From JAPPHA01 sp964291635 (GTDB lineage: Bacteria; Pseudomonadota; Alphaproteobacteria; Rhodobacterales; Rhodobacteraceae): a stretch of 64,000 nucleotides of DNA. The notes under the pieces were generated by a model. It ran no database searches, was not told the origin of the DNA, and was given only the letters and a program-made list of their open reading frames with translations. The DNA lies in contig OZ219890.1 in assembly GCA_964291635.2 (NCBI GenBank), forward strand, positions 1,013,283-1,077,282. The letters are read 5' to 3'. The position numbers were made by a program, and so were the translations under genes. Every line of letters begins with the position of its first letter. Positions within the stretch are counted from its first letter, which is position 1. This document shows, piece by piece, positions 25,934 through 35,345 of this stretch.

Positions 25934-28288
25934 TCAAGGTTCGCCGGGCTTCGACATGCGGTAGCCGACGCCGCGCTCGTTGAAGATGTAGGCGGGGTTG
26001 GTCGCGTCGTCGCCGAGCTTCGCGCGAATCTGCTTCACGAAAGCGCGCACACGCCCGGTGTCGTTTGCCTCACGTGAGGTCCAGGCCTGGCGCAGCAGCG
26101 ACTCCGACGTCACCACCCGCCCGGCGTTGACCGAGAGGATGCGAAGAATCTCGTATTCGGTCGCCGTGAGTGTCACCGCGCGCCCGTCCACCGTCACCCG
26201 GCGCCGCTCGTAGTCGATTGCGAGTGCACCAAGCACGAACGGCTCACCGCCCGCGCGGGCGCGGAGCGCCGCGCCGACCCGCGCGTTGAGTTCAGTTGCC
26301 GAGAAAGGCTTGACCACGTAGTCGGCGGCGCCGGCCTTGAAGGCGCGCGCGATGGTCTCATCGCGGCCGTAGGCAGAGATGAAGATGACCGGCAGGTCGG
26401 AGAGCTCCACGATCTCGTCCAACAGTTCGATGCCGCCGGTCCCGGGCAGCATGAGGTCGAGCAGCACGAGTTTCGGCCGCTCTGCGCGGATGAGGCCGGC
26501 AATCTCGCCCGGCTCGGTGGTGACCAGGACGGCGTAGCCAGCCCCGGTGAGCGCGTCACGAACATGTCTAAGCGTGTGCGGGTCGTCGTCGACGACGAGG
26601 ATGCACGGTTTCGCAGACGCTTCGCCGGGGATGCGCTCGGTGACCGGGTGGTGCTGCATGAGGGCGCCTCTGCCCTCGGCCACGGGAAGTGTGAAGGTGA
26701 ACTGCGTGCCCCGGCCGAGCCCCGGGCTCTCAGCACGGATTCGGCCGCCGTGGGCCTCGACCAGCCCCTTGCAGATCGCGAGCCCGAGCCCGCTCGCGGC
26801 GGTCCCCTGCCCGGAGTCGCCCCCGGTGAGCGCGACGTGCTTGCGAAACAGCTGGCCCAGTATCTCCGGCGGCACGCCGTGGCCCTGGTCGCAAACCGAG
26901 ACGGCAACATGCGCGCCGTCGCGCGTTGCCTCCACCCGGATTGGGGAAAATTCCGGAGAGTGCCGTGCAGCGTTTGAGAGCAGGTTGTTCAGCACCTGCA
27001 CGACGCGCTGGCGGTCGGCCATCACCGGCGGAAGGTCCGGCGGAAAGTCGATCTGGACGGCGTGGCGGCCGCCGCTGCTCAGGAACGTGTTCCTCGCACG
27101 GTCCACGAGCACCGCCACGTCCGAGGGCACCGGATCGATCGAGAGCGTTCCCGCCTCGATGCGCCCGGCGTCGAGGAGGTTTCCGATGAGCCCCTGCATG
27201 TGGTCGGCCTGGGCGTCGATGATGCGGAAGAACTGGTCCACCTCGACCTGCGGCAGTGCTGGCGCGGCACCGAGCACTGCAGCTACCGAACCCTTGATGG
27301 CCGCGAGCGGCGTGCGCAGCTCATGGCTCACCATGCCCAGGAACTCGGTTCGCATGCGCTCAATCTCGTCGAGCGGCGCAAGATCCTGAACGGTCACCAC
27401 CACCGAACCGATTGCGTCTCCGTCGGTGGGAATCGGCGTGGCGTTGACCAGTACCCGAACACTGCGTCCGTCCGGCACCGAGAGTACCATCTCCTCGAGG
27501 CGCACCGTCTCGCAGCTGTTGAGTAGCTCTGCGAGGGGGAGATTGCTCAAGGACACCTCGCGACCGTCCCCGCGACGGAACGACATGACCTCCAGGAGCT
27601 GCTCCGGCGGGCTACCGGGCGTGCGCAAGCTCTCTACGATCCTTCGCGCTTCGCGGTTGAACCAGGTGAGGCGGCCGTTTTTCACATCGAAGACGACGAC
27701 GCCCACCGGAGAGGTTTCGACCAAGGCCTCGAGGTCGGCCCGGGCGCTCCGTTCGCTGCGGTGGGTGCGCGCGTTGGCGATCGCCGACGCGGCCTGGGAT
27801 GCGAACAGGGTCAGCACTTCCTCGTCCTCGTCGGTGAACGCTTCGCCATCCGCCTTGTCGGCGAGGAAGAAACTGCCGACGTCGGCGCCGTGATGACGCA
27901 TCGGCGTGCCCTGGAAGTTGCGGGAGAACACCCGGGGCGGCTCGACGCCGAGCGCGCGGACGTAACCCGCGAGGTCGTCGATCCGCAACGGTCCCGGCAG
28001 GGCGCGGAAGTGTTCGAAAACGCGCATGCTTTCGGGCCAGTCGATCAGCGCCTGGCGTTCTTCCGGCGTGAAGCCCGAAAACAGGTAGTCCAGTGGCGCG
28101 CCCGCCCTGTCGACGGTGACAATGACACCCCAGCGGGCATCAGTGAGCATCCGGGCACTCTCGACCACCTCGTCAAGTACGGTGTCGAGGTCGAGGCTGG
28201 CGTTGATTCGGAGAATGGCCGCATTCAGTGCGGCGTTGCGCTCGCGGGCCGCCTCGAGTTCGCGGCGCATGTCGTCGACATCGTTCAT
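25934..28288 (-). CDS. Single-chain two-component system: GAF-PAS-kinase-receiver-winged helix
   Basis: 784 residues from ATG 28288. Order: GAF (about 20-175), PAS (about 185-300), HisKA with His322 in SHELRTPLAAIKGS, HATPase with Asn439 in NLLSNAARHSP and the G box CDQGHGVP, receiver with LVVDDDP, phospho-acceptor Asp611 in LVLLDLMLPG and Lys660 in VVKPF, and an OmpR-type winged helix (685-780; LTATEYEILRIL, VRAFVKQIRAKLG, GVGYRMSKP). No membrane segment is seen, so it is a cytosolic sensor. Most two-component systems place kinase and DNA-binding regulator on separate proteins. The signal and target genes are unknown. A decayed partial copy lies at 33.85-34.19 kb. Confidence 0.88.
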   Translation of the reverse strand: MNDVDDMRRELEAARERNAALNAAILRINASLDLDTVLDEVVESARMLTDARWGVIVTVDRAGAPLDYLFSGFTPEERQALIDWPESMRVFEHFRALPGPLRIDDLAGYVRALGVEPPRVFSRNFQGTPMRHHGADVGSFFLADKADGEAFTDEDEEVLTLFASQAASAIANARTHRSERSARADLEALVETSPVGVVVFDVKNGRLTWFNREARRIVESLRTPGSPPEQLLEVMSFRRGDGREVSLSNLPLAELLNSCETVRLEEMVLSVPDGRSVRVLVNATPIPTDGDAIGSVVVTVQDLAPLDEIERMRTEFLGMVSHELRTPLAAIKGSVAAVLGAAPALPQVEVDQFFRIIDAQADHMQGLIGNLLDAGRIEAGTLSIDPVPSDVAVLVDRARNTFLSSGGRHAVQIDFPPDLPPVMADRQRVVQVLNNLLSNAARHSPEFSPIRVEATRDGAHVAVSVCDQGHGVPPEILGQLFRKHVALTGGDSGQGTAASGLGLAICKGLVEAHGGRIRAESPGLGRGTQFTFTLPVAEGRGALMQHHPVTERIPGEASAKPCILVVDDDPHTLRHVRDALTGAGYAVLVTTEPGEIAGLIRAERPKLVLLDLMLPGTGGIELLDEIVELSDLPVIFISAYGRDETIARAFKAGAADYVVKPFSATELNARVGAALRARAGGEPFVLGALAIDYERRRVTVDGRAVTLTATEYEILRILSVNAGRVVTSESLLRQAWTSREANDTGRVRAFVKQIRAKLGDDATNPAYIFNERGVGYRMSKPGEP

Positions 28289-28495
28289 CGGTCGTCGTCC
28301 TATTCCGGGTTGAATCCGAGGCGGGGCCGCGGTCGCGGCGTGTGCGGTCGGGCGCGTCGGTTGATTCGGACACCGCGGAACAGATTAGCGTCGATAACCC
28401 GCTAAAGCCATACAATACGTACGAAATAGCTTCATTTTCGCATACTCCCCTCACGGACAATCGATTAGGTTCCGGGTATAATGATGATTCAGTCG

Positions 28496-28527
28496 GGCGA
28501 TGACGCATGGTTGGCGATGACGCATGG
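28496..28527. repeat. Two direct 15-mers (period 17)
   Basis: GGCGATGACGCATGG occurs at 28496-28510 and 28513-28527. A shorter repeat (CTGTAGAGG, twice) follows within 40 bases. They lie upstream of the kinase gene's divergent side and may be regulatory or a simple duplication. Confidence 0.5.
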
Positions 28528-29635
28528 GTTCAGGTACCGGCGAGCTGTAGAGGCCTGTAGAGGAGGCCAGAATATGCCTAGTCTCCCGCGCAATAATTTT
28601 GAGCCGGGCCGCATCTATTGTCCGCCGTTACGGCGGTTCCCTCCGTGCCACTGACGCCATGAGCCGCGCCGACCATGCCCGGCGAGGAAATGAATCCCGT
28701 CGCCTGACCTGCCTCCCCCGCCGGCCGGGGGAGGCTGCTTCCCCTTCCCGCTTTCATACTTCCCGTCTCCCAGGTTTCCTGGTGCGTTCCGCGGTGCGCC
28801 TGCCCGGCCCCGCCGCCGACCTTTGGCTGCGCGCGTTCGCCGCGTCGGCAGTGGCGCAACCCAGCGTCACCCTGACGAACTTCACCAGGCTGGCATCGGA
28901 CGGCATTTTTGCCGGATTCAAGATTGACAGCGCACAGGCGCTCACCGCGGGCAGCCATTCCCACGCCTGCAAGTCGAGCAGCGTAGACGCGGGCATGCAA
29001 GACAGGATCGACACAACGGTTGACACCGTCAGCATCCACTCCAACTCGTGCGGCAGTCGTCCGGGAAACACCATCCTGGGTACGCTGACGAACCCGTCGA
29101 CCGTTTTCAGAAAATGCGATGGGTTTCCGGGCGCGGTGGCAGGGTGGAGCAATGGAAACCGTAGCCATTGTCGCCCCCGCAGCAACAGGCCCTGGAGTCA
29201 ATCGTTTTCCCTACGGGATGCTCATGTTCAGCGGCGACGCCACCGGCACGCCGAATCCGGGCTTCGGACTTTCGAACGGCGGCGTGCGGGAGGTCCGCGC
29301 CGCTTGACCGCTGCGCCCGGCGGTGGTTGGCGGTTGCGGTTGCGAGGCCAGGTTCGCGGCGATCCGGATGGAGTCCGCGAACGACGCTCAGGCGGTTTGA
29401 CGTGGTCAACGATATTCCGCCGCAGGATCTCGAGGCCGTCATGCTTACGACCGAAAACCGAAGAGTTGCCGAGGCGCGTCCCGGTTTTGGAAGGCAGTCC
29501 ATGAAATTTCAAGGTCGGGTGTGGAAAGTTGACTGCTGCATAGGAGAGACCGTCGAAGTCAAGAATTCGGTCGTGGCTGCGTCGGGCGAAACGAGCCGAC
29601 TATCGAAAACGCGGTAATCCAAGTCCCATCCGGCC
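28528..29635. other. Long stretch without a confident gene; GC hairpins
   Basis: Both strands keep long overlapping ORFs typical of GC-rich non-coding DNA, and none has a recognisable domain. Two hairpins stand out: CCGCCG-TTA-CGGCGG near 28622-28636 and an 8-bp GC stem (CCTCCCCC with GGGGGAGG) at 28712-28734. The plus frame around 28850-29110 (SVTLTNFTRLASDGIFAGFK) could be debris of a secreted protein, but I cannot name it. Confidence 0.35.
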
Positions 29636-30553
29636 ATGGAACCCAACCGTTTCAAACTTCCATCACTGAATGCACTCAAGGCGTTCCATGCGGTGGCCCG
29701 CCATGGTTCCATCCGTGGTGCGGCCAAAGAACTTTCGGTGACGCCCCAGGCTGTCAGCGGGCAGATCAGGCTGTTGGAAGAAACACTGCAGGTCACGCTG
29801 TTCGAACGGCGTGGCCGATCGATCGAGTCCAACAAGGCGGCCGTTCTGCTTGCAAGGTATGTGGATGCAGGGTTCGAAGAACTGTCGGAGGGAGTTCGCC
29901 GGGTCACCAGGCAGAAGTGCCGGGACCGGATCAACCTGAACGTCTCGCCTTATTTCGCGACCCACTACCTGCTGCCCCGGCTGTCCGGTTTTCGCGGGCT
30001 CCAGCCGCATTCCGACCTGCGAATGACGACCATGGTTGAAACTCCGGATTTCGGGCGCGATGACATAGACGTGGCGGTGCAATGGGGTTACGGCGACTGG
30101 GGCGACCTGGAGGCGACCCTGCTGCTCATGGATCCCAAGGTCATCTGCTGTACTCCGGAACTTGCCGTTCGGGTGAAATCGCGGCAGGACCTGGCACGTC
30201 AGCGTCTCCTGCATCCGGTGCTGAAGAACTCGTTGTGGTCTGACATTCTGCAATTCCTTGATGTCGAGGTTCCGGATGACGCGTCGGAACTGGCCTTTCA
30301 CGATGCGGCGACCATGCGCTGTGCAACGCTTTCGGGAATGGGGATAGGCCTGATCTCCCGTGTCGATGCGGAACACGACATTCTTGCCGGCGACCTGGTT
30401 GCGCCTTTGGGCGTTGACGTGCTGCGTGACATGCCGCCCGAGAAGGTGCCGGGATTCTACCTGGTTCTGCCGCGCGCGCACCGTCGGGTCACCGGGATTA
30501 CGAGCTTTTGTGACTGGGTGACCGGACAGAATTGGGAAGAAGCTACGGGATGA
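29636..30553 (+). CDS. LysR-family regulator, GcvA-like
   Basis: 305 residues from ATG 29636. The N-terminal HTH is LPSLNALKAFHAVARHGSIR, AAKELSVTPQAVSGQIRLLE, the LysR signature close to GcvA/AmpR. The effector domain follows from about residue 95 (INLNVSPYFATHYLLPRLSG). The gene stands alone with no divergent metabolic gene next to it. The convergent neighbour is the IalB-like gene. Target unknown. Confidence 0.85.
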   Translation: MEPNRFKLPSLNALKAFHAVARHGSIRGAAKELSVTPQAVSGQIRLLEETLQVTLFERRGRSIESNKAAVLLARYVDAGFEELSEGVRRVTRQKCRDRINLNVSPYFATHYLLPRLSGFRGLQPHSDLRMTTMVETPDFGRDDIDVAVQWGYGDWGDLEATLLLMDPKVICCTPELAVRVKSRQDLARQRLLHPVLKNSLWSDILQFLDVEVPDDASELAFHDAATMRCATLSGMGIGLISRVDAEHDILAGDLVAPLGVDVLRDMPPEKVPGFYLVLPRAHRRVTGITSFCDWVTGQNWEEATG

Positions 30554-30730
30554 GCCAAGGCAATTTCGCCATTGGCCCAATGGTTCATTCACGCAGCAAG
30601 ACACCCGTCGCGGACCAACTGCAGAAAGGACCATCATTCAGTTTTCCAATCGGGGTCACTGATCCGAGGCATTCAGTAGCTAGTACGAGCTTGGCGCCCA
30701 GCCATCTTTTTTCCAAATTTCACCTGAAAC

Positions 30731-31306
30731 TCAGGAGCAGAGTTTTCTCGCCTGTTCGAACGCTTTTTGAAAACCGTAAAGCGAAAACGTGTCCGTGGTT
30801 TTCGTTCCCCTGGCACTGATCCCGGCGACCACCGTGGTTGTTCCGCGCCTGAATGCGTCGTGGATTTTTCGGTCTTCTTCGGGACCGCCTGCCCAGGCCC
30901 ATTCTCCATCCACGTAGAGCGTGAACGAGTTTCCACTGACAGTCAATTTCACGGTCTCCTCGGGATCAAACGGGTAGCCGCCGGTAAACGAGACTTCTCC
31001 GTCTGCCGAGATATTCGGCTGAAACAACACCGCAATCTGAGTGGCGCCACGCCGCACCGAAACCGGCTTGCCTCCGCGGGTATTGCGTGAGCGTTGCGGC
31101 GCCGAGGCCGCGAAACACCGTTTCTGGCCTTCCGTTTCGTAAACGTAGATGGACCATTTCTGAATGGTCCGGACCGGTTTGACAGTGATTTCCTGAGCAT
31201 ACGCAAGTGATACGACCAAGCTCACAACCATCGTGGCGCATGCCAATCGGTCAGGACGAGACACAACGGATCCCTGTTGCCGCCATCTTTCCGGCATGTC
31301 TGCCAC
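30731..31306 (-). CDS. Invasion-associated locus B (IalB) family protein
   Basis: 191 residues from GTG 31306. ATG 31297 is an equally good start. A signal peptide is visible (ATMVVSLVVSLAYAQE). The mature sequence shows the IalB pattern: WSIYVYETEGQKRCFAASAP, then GEVSFTGGYPFDPEETV and ISARGTKTTDTFSLYGFQKA, with the two family cysteines (one in KRCF, one at the C-terminal KLCS). IalB proteins are periplasmic or outer-membrane associated in alphaproteobacteria. Their biochemical role is not settled. Confidence 0.75.
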   Translation of the reverse strand: MADMPERWRQQGSVVSRPDRLACATMVVSLVVSLAYAQEITVKPVRTIQKWSIYVYETEGQKRCFAASAPQRSRNTRGGKPVSVRRGATQIAVLFQPNISADGEVSFTGGYPFDPEETVKLTVSGNSFTLYVDGEWAWAGGPEEDRKIHDAFRRGTTTVVAGISARGTKTTDTFSLYGFQKAFEQARKLCS

Positions 31307-32160
31307 GAATCACCGATTCAAGCAAAACGACTACGAATTGTGTGCTCGCAAAACGCACGTAACAGCCCAGCATTAACGCACTACCCGCACGAACCATCGC
31401 TTATTTTGCGGCCAGGATTGCGGTATTGTGCCTGACCATGATGTCGCTACAGCATGAGAACGCAATGGATCAAGGGTTGGTCCATGAAACAAGTGCCGAT
31501 CCGGCCTCGCCTTTGTCCGCACGGCGGACGGCTTTCTCTGGTGCTTTCCGCAGTGCGTGGCTGACGCCATCGGTCTCGCCTCCCTCGGCGAAGTTTGGGG
31601 CGGACCATCGCAACCCGGCGAGAAACTGCGTCCCGGATACCATCGTCGCCATGCCAAGCAGTCAATCCGGCCAGTTGGCGAAAATCGTGTTTTCCCGGAT
31701 CCCTTCACCGACCAGAGCCCCCTCGGTTCAGTCGGCCGCCTTTCGGGTCGAAGCCACGAAGCCGTTGGACGGAAGATTGCCAATGCGGGGAATGAAACGG
31801 CAACTGAAATGGGCGGCGACAGCGAAAACCGGCCACCTGATGACGCAGAACTTCATGAAAGGTTCCGGGAAGGGAGACATCGTGCGCAAGGCCATTCCCC
31901 CGGGGGAGCGGCAGGGGCATCCATGTCGGGCGCGTCGCAACGCGGACCTCCGGTTCTTTCGACATCCGGACCGCCGGTGGCACCGTCCAGGGAATTTCAC
32001 ACAGGCATTGCCGCATGGTCCAGCGCGGTGATGGCTACGGTTACGGCCATGGCCATTGCCCCAACAGGTTTCGGTAGAAGGAGAAGGAACCGATGCATGG
32101 ACCAGGCGACATCGCATTCCTCCCCACTCCGACGGGCGGGTTTCCTGCGAGTTGGACGGA
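31307..32160. other. No confident gene
   Basis: Long ORFs on both strands here (for example a plus frame from 31426) have compositions typical of shadow frames and no family resemblance. The stretch leads into the fused TnpB remnant. No promoter or RNA was recognised. Confidence 0.35.
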
Positions 32161-32732
32161 TGGATTGCTGTGCAAGACTGATCCTGCTTGCCACGCTCGT
32201 GGGACTTTCTGGGGGCGTGAGCGCCGCCGATTTCAGCTGCAGCCATTTCGAGGTCACGGCGGACCCGAGGAAGACCGGGGACACGGCAACGGCCCCGCTT
32301 GAGGACGAAGCGAACAGCCGGTTCTTCGGGAACGCGGGCTTTCGGGAAGTGTCCGGCCCGTTCCATGTCTCGGGTTCATGGTCGAGGGAATGCAAGGGAT
32401 TCGGCACCGTCGATGAGCCGGGCCGGAACGTGAAGGCCAGGTCCGGTCTCAGCCGCGTCATCCTGCACACGGGCCGGGCGGCGCTCTGCCGGATGCTGGA
32501 CGACAAGGCCGCGAACGTGATCACGGTCAACCCGGCCTGCACCTCCCTGACCTGCCATGAATGCAGAACGGCTGACAGCCGCCACCGCAAATCCCGGGCT
32601 GAGTTTCACTGCATGGCTTGCGGCCATGCCGATAGCGCCGACCTGAACGCGGCGGCGAACATTCTGGCGTTCATGATTGACGCATTTGCACGGCGAAGAG
32701 CGCTTGCATCGGCAACCCCTGGGACCCGTTAA
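32161..32732 (+). pseudogene. Signal-peptide-like segment joined to a TnpB C-terminus
   Basis: From about 32161 the frame reads MDCCARLILLATLVGLSGGV, SAADFSCSHF, a typical export signal and mature start. From about 32395 it continues as the C-terminal third of TnpB: GRNVKARSGLSRVILHTGRA, zinc ribbon with CHEC and CMAC, and ADLNAAANILAF with the last RuvC aspartate. The two parts are unrelated, so an insertion or deletion joined them. The TnpB part lacks the first two catalytic residues and cannot cut DNA. It resembles the more complete copy at 4.4 kb. Confidence 0.6.
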
Positions 32733-32834
32733 TTCAATGCGGAGGCTGCCTGAAGGTTGGCCAGACTTGTGATTCCCAAAGGGAGAATTCGCCGCACGCA
32801 ATCCCGCCGTCTGCGCTGATCGTGGAGGGTGCAT

Positions 32835-33644
32835 TTGCCGATTTCAATAATCATTCCGACAAAGAACAGGCCCAGAAGTCTCGTCGCTGCCGTGAAGTCG
32901 GCACGGGCAGCAATTCCTGCAGGTGGAGAAATCATTGTTGTCGATGACGGTAGCAGGTTCCCGGCAGGCGAGGCTCTTGCCGGTCACGTTGGGGCGGAAA
33001 CCACGGTCATCGACAACCTTGGGCAGTGGGGGCCTTCCGCTGCCAGGAATGCCGGGTTGAAACGCACCAGCCAGCCGATCGTCTTGTTCCTGGACGACGA
33101 CGATCTGCTGATCCCCGACTACTGCCGACGCGTGCTGCGCATAGTGCGCGATCATCCGGATGTGACCTACGGATGGACGTGCTTTATCCAGAAGAGGACC
33201 GGGCGCAGGGACAGGCGATTGCCGCGACTGAAGCACATCGTCCGCACGGGGAAGCTCGATTCAACCGTTCCGCTCAGACACAAGTTTGCACGGGCAACCG
33301 GCCTGTGGGTAAGGCGGGGCGTACTTTTCAGGCTCGGCGGGTTTGACGAGTCCATGCGGTTCGGAGAGGATGGCGAGTTGTGCATCCGCCTCGTCACGAC
33401 CGGCAACATGTGGCTCGAAGCCGAGCCCGGGTTCATCGCGGATGATACCGACGCCAGGGAGGCGGAGCTTTTGCCGCCGAAATGCAGTCGGCAGGCGTTT
33501 GCCTGGTTCAGGGACATGCTGGACAAGCATGGCGATCTTCTCGATGAATATGATCCGTGGCTTGAACGCGCCTACCGACGCCGGATGTGGAAACAATGGC
33601 CCAGGGCGCAGGTTCGCGAGTTGTTTAACAAATCTCGAAAATAG
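32835..33644 (+). CDS. Family 2 glycosyltransferase
   Basis: 269 residues. I prefer TTG 32835 (MPISIIIPTKNRPRSLVAAV) because GGAGGG ends five bases upstream. The GTG at 32829 overlaps that site. GT-A landmarks are EIIVVDDGSRF, SAARNAGLKR and the metal-binding LFLDDDDLL. A later FGEDGELCIRLV suits a base or acceptor-loop aspartate. It is probably cytosolic and membrane-peripheral, adding a sugar to a cell-surface glycan. No other glycan genes adjoin it. Confidence 0.82.
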   Translation: MPISIIIPTKNRPRSLVAAVKSARAAIPAGGEIIVVDDGSRFPAGEALAGHVGAETTVIDNLGQWGPSAARNAGLKRTSQPIVLFLDDDDLLIPDYCRRVLRIVRDHPDVTYGWTCFIQKRTGRRDRRLPRLKHIVRTGKLDSTVPLRHKFARATGLWVRRGVLFRLGGFDESMRFGEDGELCIRLVTTGNMWLEAEPGFIADDTDAREAELLPPKCSRQAFAWFRDMLDKHGDLLDEYDPWLERAYRRRMWKQWPRAQVRELFNKSRK

Positions 33645-33849
33645 GAAGACCTCTGCCCAAGAATTGAACGGTGAGGGACTATCAGGTTTTCGCACTGGAA
33701 TCCCCGGCCTTCATGCCGGTCGGGGTGGAAGACCGGATCCCGCCATGAGCGTTTGAGCAAGAGTTTGCCACGGTGCCCGATTGGCAAAAGTTCGAGGGTG
33801 ATCGGGCAGAATCCTCAGGTGCCAACGAGCGCGGTCGCGGTTTTCTCAG

Positions 33850-34190
33850 CGCCGACGAGATCTGGATGGCGGACCGTCTCGCCGCTGTTGAACTGATCCG
33901 CGAGGAGGAACTCGCTCAAGGCCCCCGCGACCGTTCCGGCGACGGAACGACATCACCTCCTGGAGCTGCTCGGGCGGACGACCGGGCGTGCGCAGGCTCT
34001 CCACGAATTTCCGCGCCTCGCGGTTGAACCAGGTGAGGCGTCCGTTTTTCGCATCGAAGACCCCGGTGTCCACCGGGGAGGTCTCGATGCCGAGCGTGCG
34101 GACGCAATTCGAGAGGATGGCGACCCGCGAAGGCTCCTCGAGGCCGCGGAAGTGCTCGAACAGGCGCGCGCTGTTGACAATACTTCAGGC
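33850..34190 (-). pseudogene. Decayed partial copy of the GAF-PAS kinase, internally deleted
   Basis: One minus frame reads ARLFEHFRGLEEPSRVAILS, NCVRTLGIETSPVDTGVFDA, KNGRLTWFNREARKFVESLR. It matches two separate parts of the kinase at 25.9-28.3 kb: residues about 90-115 of the GAF domain and 190-240 of the PAS domain. About 75 residues between them are deleted without loss of frame. After EVMSFRR the phase is lost. The catalytic domains are absent. Confidence 0.65.
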
Positions 34191-34253
34191 GATCCACGAA
34201 CGATTTCGGACAAATAAGGTGGAATTGCGACAAGTGCAGGTGAAACCAACGCG

Positions 34254-35345
34254 TCATTCGTTGGCGATCATTCCTGAACCACGCCCGCAGGGGCTCCCGT
34301 GAACACTCCTGCAAAGTAGGCGTCTCCGTGTCCATGCCGTCACGTTCGCCGGACGGGAGGCCCGAAGGGCGACGGCGGTTCTTTCACGGATTTTGTCGAG
34401 AATGCCGGATCGGGCCTTCCGTGCGGCAAGCGCGGTGTCCATGTTCACCCGGACGAATTGTGTCGGCGTGTTTGGCTGAAGCTGGCCGATCAGGTCCATG
34501 TCTGCCGAGATCACGGTGCCCAGCATGAAGTAACCGCCTCCCGAGACGGCGTCCCGGTGCAGCACGATGGGCTCGGTGCCGTTTGGGACCTGTATCGATC
34601 CGTAGGGATAGCAGGCGTCCGTAATGTTGGAGGGGTTGGAGCCCGCGCTGTAGGGCTGTTCGCGCGGCACGAATTCCAGCTCCCTCCCGCCCTTGAAACG
34701 ATAGCCCATCCGGTCGGCCTCGTTGGCGACAATCCAGGTGTCTTCGAAGAACCCGTTCTGTGAGGCCTCGGTGATCCGGTGGCAGTAGAGCCCCGGCAGA
34801 ACCCGCAGTTCGGACGAAGATCCGGGCAGCCGTCTGTGTGCGCACGATACCGATGGTCCCTGTCTGGCCTTGCCGCTCGGATGGCCAAGCGGCAGGGAAT
34901 CGCCCGGTTGCACTGCGCTCCCGTCCACACCGCCCAGCGAACCGATCGGATAGGTCGATCGGCTGCCGAGAGCGGGCGGTGTATCGATCCCTCCCGAGAC
35001 GGCGATATATGCCCGTGCCCCGAGCTTGAGGAAATCGAAAGACAGAACCTGCCCCTTCCTGATTCCGAGCGCAGTCCAGGTCGGCTGTTCCTCTCCATCG
35101 ATCCTTGGCGGAAGCTCGGCCCCACAAACGGCCACGACTGCATTCTCGGTAAACTCCAACTCCGGCCCGAGGAAGACTGCTTCCAACCCGGCTGCGCCCT
35201 CGGCATTTCCGACCAGCAGGTTCGCCGCGCGCAGTGCGAACCGGTCCATGGCGCCACCCATCGGGATACCGAGGTGGTAATAGCCGGGTCGGCCGAGGTC
35301 CTGGATCGTGGTCATGATTCCGGCTGAGATCACGTTAATCGGCAT
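34254..35345 (-). CDS. pxpC: 5-oxoprolinase subunit PxpC (KipA-like carboxyltransferase fold)
   Basis: 363 residues from ATG 35345. It has the KipA/PxpC pattern: MTTIQDLGRPGYYHLGIPMG, AMDRFALRAANLLVGN, ARAYIAVSGGIDTPP, and the late IVLHRDAVSGGGYFMLGTVI. In E. coli and Bacillus, PxpABC hydrolyses 5-oxo-L-proline using ATP. The same fold is half of the carboxyltransferase in urea carboxylase. The start overlaps the end of pxpB by 11 bases. The last 35 residues (RRRLLCRSVHGSPCGRGSGM) look unlike the family and may come from a frameshift near the natural end. Confidence 0.85.
   Translation of the reverse strand: MPINVISAGIMTTIQDLGRPGYYHLGIPMGGAMDRFALRAANLLVGNAEGAAGLEAVFLGPELEFTENAVVAVCGAELPPRIDGEEQPTWTALGIRKGQVLSFDFLKLGARAYIAVSGGIDTPPALGSRSTYPIGSLGGVDGSAVQPGDSLPLGHPSGKARQGPSVSCAHRRLPGSSSELRVLPGLYCHRITEASQNGFFEDTWIVANEADRMGYRFKGGRELEFVPREQPYSAGSNPSNITDACYPYGSIQVPNGTEPIVLHRDAVSGGGYFMLGTVISADMDLIGQLQPNTPTQFVRVNMDTALAARKARSGILDKIRERTAVALRASRPANVTAWTRRRLLCRSVHGSPCGRGSGMIANE

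Noticed and set aside
28711..28735. GC hairpin as a rho-independent terminator
   Set aside because: The stem is strong but is not followed by a T-run on either strand, and no gene ends there.
31557..32732. Single 391-residue protein
   Set aside because: Only the C-terminal 110 residues resemble TnpB. The rest is non-coding-like sequence plus a signal-peptide segment.
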